Assembly: GCA_960531495.1 (NCBI GenBank)
Contig: OY482849.1
Span: 1,245,399 to 1,309,398 of the forward strand
Direction: 5' to 3'
Origin: Zeus faber
Lineage: Eukaryota; Chordata; Actinopteri; Zeiformes; Zeidae
DNA length: 64,000 bases
In this document: in pieces, positions 58,862 through 64,000 of the stretch
How positions within the stretch are numbered: position 1 is the first letter of the stretch
Layout: each line of letters opens with the position of its first letter
The notes under the pieces: model-generated
What the model saw: the letters and a program-made list of their open reading frames with translations, nothing else
Database searches by the model: none
What the model was told of the DNA's origin: nothing
Position numbers and translations under genes: made by a program

Positions 58862-61300
58862 TTCCACTCAGCGTTTCACCATGAGAGGTTTTAAGCACGG
58901 CCTCTTTCAGTGCTCTGGGGACCACCACCTGCCACATTCCCTCTCCCGCAGCCGGCTCCTTCCAGGCCCTTTGCCGCACCCCGTCACTCACCCACAGAGC
59001 CTCAAACTTTGCCCACAGTCCTTTAGTTGCCATTAAACTCCCCCCTACCTCGTCCCAAGGTGGCCTCTGTCGAGACTCCACCCACTGCAACACCAGGTGT
59101 AGCTCCTCATCCTGCTCCTTTTGTGCTCTCCACTCCACTCACAGCCGTGCCAATTACCTGCATCTCCTGACAGACCGGCCCAATCCCTTTCTGCATGGGG
59201 CATAACTCCTCCTCCTCCCAGAGCTCCCTCTCCCAAGCCTCTCTCCGCTCACAGTATCAGAATCCATCTGGAGCACAGGGGCAACGGAACAGGGCGTCGG
59301 CATTGGAATGACGAGCCCTGGCTCTGTACACCACTGTGAAGGCATAAGACTGCAGCTCCTCCAGCCAGCATGTGGCCTGCCTCTTCGGTTCTCTGAGAGA
59401 CATCATCCACTGGAGAGCTGAGTGATCCGTCCGGACAGTGAAGGGCAGGCCACAGAGTTAGCACTTAAAGTGCCTCACCACCGTCACCACAGCCAGAAGT
59501 TCTCGGTGAGTGACAAAGTAGTGGCGTTCAGCCTTGTTGAAGGTTTTGCTGAAGTACGCCACCTGCTGGCCCTGTCTGAGCCAGCACCGCACCAACCCCA
59601 ACATTGCTGGCATCGGTAACCAGGATAAATGGCAGGCTGGGGTCTCAGGGAGTGAGGGTGGGGGACTCCATTAATGCCCCCTGGAGAGACCTGAAAGCCT
59701 GCTGGCACTCTGGTGTCCACATGAAACTCCTGTCCTTTTGCAGCAGACGGTACAGGGGAGCGGCTGCGCAGGAAAATTCTCGTCCAAACCGCCTGTAGTA
59801 CAAGGCCAGGCCCAAGAAGCTTTTCAGCTGTTGTTGGGCAGTGGGAGTGGGTCTCTTACTGCGTGCATCTTCTCCTCCAGTGTGCCTATGCCTCCCCCAC
59901 AGTCTGTGCCCCAACTGAACTCCCAATCCTTTCTCATGAAGCGGCACTTTCTTCGGGGTGGAGCTTCAGACCTGCTGCTTCCACTCTCTGAAGTACCTGC
60001 CGCAGCACCCCAAGGGCCTCCTGGAAGGAGCTCCTGTGTGCCAGGATGTCGTACAGATACACAAGACTTTCCTGGTGGGGGGCACCAGCCAGCACTTTCT
60101 CCATTAACCTCTCAAATATGGCTGGGGCGTTGCACAAGGCAAAGCTAAGGACGCAAAACTGCCACAGCCCCCTACCGTGCAAAAGGTGGTCTTTGATCTA
60201 GCCTTGGGGCTGAGGGGCACCTGCCAGTAGCCACTGCGCAGGTCGAGTGAGGACAACCAGGATGGTTGCTGGGGATGGTGGTAGAGCTGGTCGTCTAGTA
60301 ATCTAAACGTTGCTGGTTCGATCCCAGGCTCCTCCTGCTAGCATGCTGTAGTGTCCTTGAGCAAGACACTTAACCCCTAATTGCTCCTGATGGCTACGTC
60401 CGTCGGTGTTTGAATAATTGTAAGTCGCTTTGGATAAAAGCGTCTGCTAAATGAAATGTAAATGTAAAAATGTAAATGAACCAGACACCAGGTCCAGTGA
60501 CTTGTCAATGCGGAGCAATGGGTACGAGTCTTTCCTGGTCACATTGTTCAGAGGTCTGTAGTTGACACAGAATCTCATCTTGGGGCTCTGTTTCTTTGCG
60601 ACCATCACAACCCCCAAAGCCCCTGGGCTGTCTGAGGGCTCAATAATGCCTGCCTGCTGCATCTCCTCAATCGTGCTGTCTGCGGCCTCCTGGTGTGCCA
60701 TGGGAAGACGGCAGTGACGCGTGTTGATGGACTGAGCCCAGTGTCTATTTCATGCTGCACCAGATGTGACAGACCCGCATCACCATCTGTCAGAGCAGAT
60801 GCAGATGAACACACGCCACAGCTCTTCCCGCTGCGAGGGCTCCAGCACATCACAGTTGCGTCCCCATATCTCCCTCACCGCTGACAATCTATCCACCTCT
60901 TCAGTGGTGGTTGGCTGGGCCAGGGGAAGGGAGCCCAAGCACGTAGAGGGGAGTGTTGTCAGAGAGGGAGGTTGTCTGTCGGCAGGAGTGTGGGGCATGA
61001 GGGGTGGGCTGCCAAGTGCTGATGGGGTGGGGGAATACCTCTCTTGAGCACCTGAACTCAGTAATGGGGGGCTACCGCTACTGACTGGGGGGTTTGTAAT
61101 GTCCTCGTGTCTCTGTGCCTTCACAGCCAGTGGGTGTGGTCTTGGGGTTTGTGAGAGGGATATAATTTTAACAGTGGGGCCCCCAGGGAAGCTTATGTGT
61201 TCTCCCCTCAGAAAACCTCAGGAAGTCCAATCCCAGTATACAGGAGTCCTGCACCTCTGCCACCCACACGGGGAAGCTTACTTATAGGCCCCCCCACGTG
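58862..61300 (-). mobile_element. Gypsy-type retrotransposon fragment 3, no LTRs seen
   Basis: On the minus strand from right to left: protease end (AEVQDSCILGLDFLR, 61265-61210), RT (TIEEMQQAGIIEPSDSPGAL, KMRFCVNYRPLNNVTRKDSY, 60680-60500), interruption by a SINE (60261-60478), then SSLDLRSGYWQVPLS, ERLMEKVLAGAPHQESLVYL, RT thumb (FLGLALYYRRFGREFSCAAA), RNase H debris and a linker (EQDEELHLVLQWVESRQRPP) up to the start of integrase (WQVVVPRALKEAVLK). The YLDD-type catalytic pair reads VYLYDI. It ends abruptly at family A copy 4. Confidence 0.85.
60261..60478 (+). mobile_element. tRNA-derived SINE inserted into the Gypsy RT region
   Basis: Box A-like TGGTAGAGCTGG at 60279-60290 and box B GGTTCGATCCC at 60315-60325 form an internal RNA polymerase III promoter. 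The body has TGTCCTTGAGCAAGACACTT, AACCCCTAATTGCTC and the tail GTAAGTCGCTTTGGATAAAA, GCGTCTGCTAAATG with ATGTAAATG repeats, a common fish SINE 3' end. AACCAG flanks both sides (60255-60260 and 60479-60484) as target duplication. Confidence 0.88.
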
Positions 61301-61399
61301 GCGCCGCCCCTTGCAGCTGCCTGCACAGGCGCTCCTTGTTAATTATGCACAATAAAGTATATTTTTTCTGTTAATATCACTACAGTATGTCCATCAAAA

Positions 61400-64000
61400 A
61401 CTCATCAGCAGTGATACGTTCGCGATGCACTCGTGGATATAAACATTTCCCTGAAAGAACACCTTTGGGACCTTTGCTCCGTGGATCCAGAGTGGCCCCT
61501 GGAGATTTTACCAGCCAACTCTTTCAACAACAACAACGACGGAGCCGCTGTTCCACGGGTGGGCCCACGGAGGAAGCACCGTAGTAAACGTGGCGGCATT
61601 CCGGTCAGAATGAGGAGGCAACCTTACCGTCCACCTCTGCCAAGCATCATTCTTGCGAATGTCCAGTCCCCCCAGAGATGGATGACCTGCGAGTGAGCAT
61701 TACATTCCAACAGGATACAAATAAATGTTGTGTCCTCTGCCTAACGGAGACATGGCTAAACCCGCTGGTGCGAGATGAAGCCATTCGTTCAGCTGAGTCC
61801 TTCTCCATGTTCAGCGCAGACCAGTTGGAGGAGTCGGGGAAATCCAAGGGTGGAGGCGTCTGCTTCATGATAAACAGCCGCTGATGTAACCCCAACAACA
61901 CCAAGACTCTCTCCCGCTCCCGCTCCCCGAACCTGGAACAGCTGACCATCTCATGCCGTCCATTCTACTTCCCCCGGGAATTAATCATCACAGCTGTTTA
62001 TATTCCACCGCAAGCAGACCCTGACACAGCACTATCGGACCTATATGATGTATTGTGCGGACTTCATAATGAACATCCTGACGCAGCTGTCGTGGTGGCT
62101 GGGGACTTTAATAGGGCGAACCTCAAGAAAGTTTGGCCTAATTTCCACCAACACGTGGAAACACCTGGTGACGTGTGCCACCAGGGGAGATAGAACTTTG
62201 GACAACTGTTACACACCGTTTCAATCAAGTTCCAGAGACGTCAGTGAGTTAACGGAAGTAGCTACAAGCTTCATAGCTACAATAGCAGACAGTATTGTTC
62301 CCACGGTGAAAGTTCAGATATTTCCTAACCAGCAACCGTGGGTCGATAAATCCATCCGTGGTGCTCTGAATGCTCCCATGGTCGCCTATAATGAAGGTCT
62401 TGTCTCCGGAAATATGGACTACAAAGCGGCATTGTACAATCTGCGGAGGGGGTGAAGGACGCTAAACGGACGTACAGAGATAGAGTGGAGCGACAGAAGG
62501 AGCAACAGGATGCCAGACGCTTGTGGCAGGGGCTCTGGACTTTTACAAACTACAACAGCAGCTCCTCCCCAGCCACGAGTGTGGACGCCTCCTGAGCCAA
62601 TGAACTAAACTCCTTTTCTGCGCGGCTTGAGTCTGGCAACAACACACCGCTGGGGATGACCGCGCACTCTCAGTGTCCAAGCATGACGTCAGAACGGCTC
62701 TGATGCGTGTGAACATCAGGAAAACTGTAGGCCCAGATGGCATATCCAGGCAAGTACGGAAGACCTGTGCCACCCAGCTAGCCCCGATATTCAATGCCTC
62801 CTTGGCCGAGTCGGTGGTCCCGTCCTGCCTCAAGATGTCCACCGTCATCCCTGTCCCGAAGATCGCCTCTCCTGCCTGCTTGAATGACTACCGTCCAGTG
62901 GCCCTCACCTCGGTGGTCATGAAGTGCTTCGAGACGCTGATTAAGGATTGCATGATACTTGATACATCTGAGCCTTCCTCCCCCGCACCTTGGACCTCCT
63001 GCAGTTTGCGTACTGGCAGAACAGATCCACGGACGACGTGGTCTCCCAGGTACCGCACACCATGCTCACGCACCTGGATGGCCAGAAAGGGGGCTATGTG
63101 AGATTGCTGTTCATCGACTATAGTTGAGCGTTCAATACCATAGTCCCCACCAGACTGCCTGTCAAGCGGTGGGAGCAATAACTGAACACTCCGCTGTGTG
63201 CCTGGATCCTGGACTTCCTCACAGCCCAGCCCCAGGTGGTTAGGGTGGGGAGGCACATGTCCAGCTCCCTCACCCTGAACACAGGATCCCCCCAGGGATG
63301 CATCCTCAGCCCCCTACTGTACTTCATGTACACACATGACTGTGTGACCAGGTTAATCTCCAACACCATCATCAAGATTGCTGACAACACCATGGTGGTG
63401 GGCCTGATCAATGACGATGATAAGAATGCCTACCGTGACGAGGTGCCTGACCTGTCACTCAACAGCCTCCTCCTGAACGTCAGCAAAACTAAGGAGCTGA
63501 GTGTGGGCCTTAGGAGGGAGTACAACCAAGGACACATGCGCCGTTGGTGATTAATGGGGCTTCTGTCGACAGGGTGAGCAGCTTCAAGTACCTGGGAGTC
63601 TACATCATGAGGGACTTAACATGGACTATACACACAGACACTGGTGAGAAAGGCGAGGCAGCGTCTTTACCACCTCAGGCAGCTTAACAAATTCAGGGTC
63701 TTGGTGAGGATCCTCAAGTCCTTCTACTCTGGAGCAGTGGAGAGCATCCTGACAGGCAACATCACTGCCTGGTTTGGGAACTGTACTGCTCAGGACAGGT
63801 GGGCCCTGCAGAGGGTGGTGCGTTCAGCCCAATGCACCATTGGAACTATCCTCCCCTCCCTGCAGGAGTTTTACACCAAGAGGTGTAGCAGGATCATGAA
63901 GGATCCTCACCACCCGAACAACAGTCTGTTCCAGCCGCTGCGGTTGGGCAAGCGCTTCCGCAGCCACATAGCGAGGACAGAGCGACTGAGACAGTGTTTC
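61400..64000 (+). mobile_element. CR1/L2/Rex1-type LINE, degenerate, runs off the right edge
   Basis: Endonuclease pieces: PYRPPLPSIILANVQS (61620), CCVLCLTETWLNPL (61725), KSKGGGVCFMINSR (61850), YIPPQADPDTALSDLYD (62005) and VVVAGDFNRANLKKV (62090). RT pieces: TVGPDGISRQVRK and VIPVPKIASPACLNDYRPVA (62730-62900), LLFIDYS then a stop (63105), [20 protein letters not shown] (63280), and [13 protein letters not shown] where active elements have F-A-D-D-T. The C-terminal region (GAVESILTGNITAWFGNCTA, 63740) continues to the window end. Several frameshifts and stops. Confidence 0.88.

Noticed and set aside
60279-60325. A functional tRNA gene
   Set aside because: A and B boxes are present, but there is no cloverleaf-compatible anticodon arm or acceptor end; the tail identifies a SINE.

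Overview
The window is nuclear DNA of a bony fish, most likely a teleost; the species cannot be fixed from sequence alone. The evidence is one vertebrate gene split by introns (a plasma-membrane calcium pump, atp2b type) and a dense population of teleost-style repeats: Tc1-like transposons, hAT elements, Ty3/Gypsy chromoviruses, CR1/L2-type LINEs, a tRNA-derived SINE and very long CA/GT microsatellites. No rRNA gene, free-standing tRNA gene or CRISPR array was seen, and nothing in the window looks prokaryotic.

The only host gene I can support lies on the minus strand between about 24989 and 13065. Five exons join in one frame, every junction in phase 1 and every splice site GT/AG, and encode about the first 300 residues of a PMCA: N-terminus, first two membrane segments and the actuator domain with its TGES motif. 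The wording of the second membrane segment fits atp2b4 best. The remaining roughly 900 residues are not in the window, so positions 1-13064 are probably intron 5. The introns are loaded with repeats, including two short CCCTAA telomere-like arrays.

Layout: 1-8189, repeats, microsatellites and a decayed hAT-like and a Tc1-like element; 8190-12497, a broken Gypsy element with both LTRs; 13065-24989, atp2b exons with intronic repeats; 25000-32182, intergenic or distant upstream DNA with an 816-bp hAT-like element that has a perfect 8-bp target duplication; 32183-36560, a second Gypsy element on the minus strand with a 6-bp target duplication; 36600-38760, a complex higher-order tandem array rich in CAR triplets and GACGTCAC/CCGGAAGT motifs; 38780-41720, an L2-type LINE; 41950-48500, mostly unassigned with microsatellites; 48569-49852, a short LTR-LTR element; 51380-58854, several copies of a TA-targeting inverted-repeat family (here 'family A'), one carrying a nested 2.2-kb hAT transposase relic; 58860-61300, a third Gypsy fragment cut by a SINE; 61400-64000, a CR1/L2/Rex1-type LINE running off the end.

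Family A is the best candidate for something not well described. It has four copies in the window, 11-14-bp termini beginning TGTGACCCACC, a TA target duplication readable from a nested insertion, and a short acidic ORF that is open in one copy and carries the same stop codons in two others. Nested insertions give a relative chronology. Every coding mobile element seen has lost part of its catalytic core, so the region reads as a graveyard in which later spread must have used enzymes supplied elsewhere.
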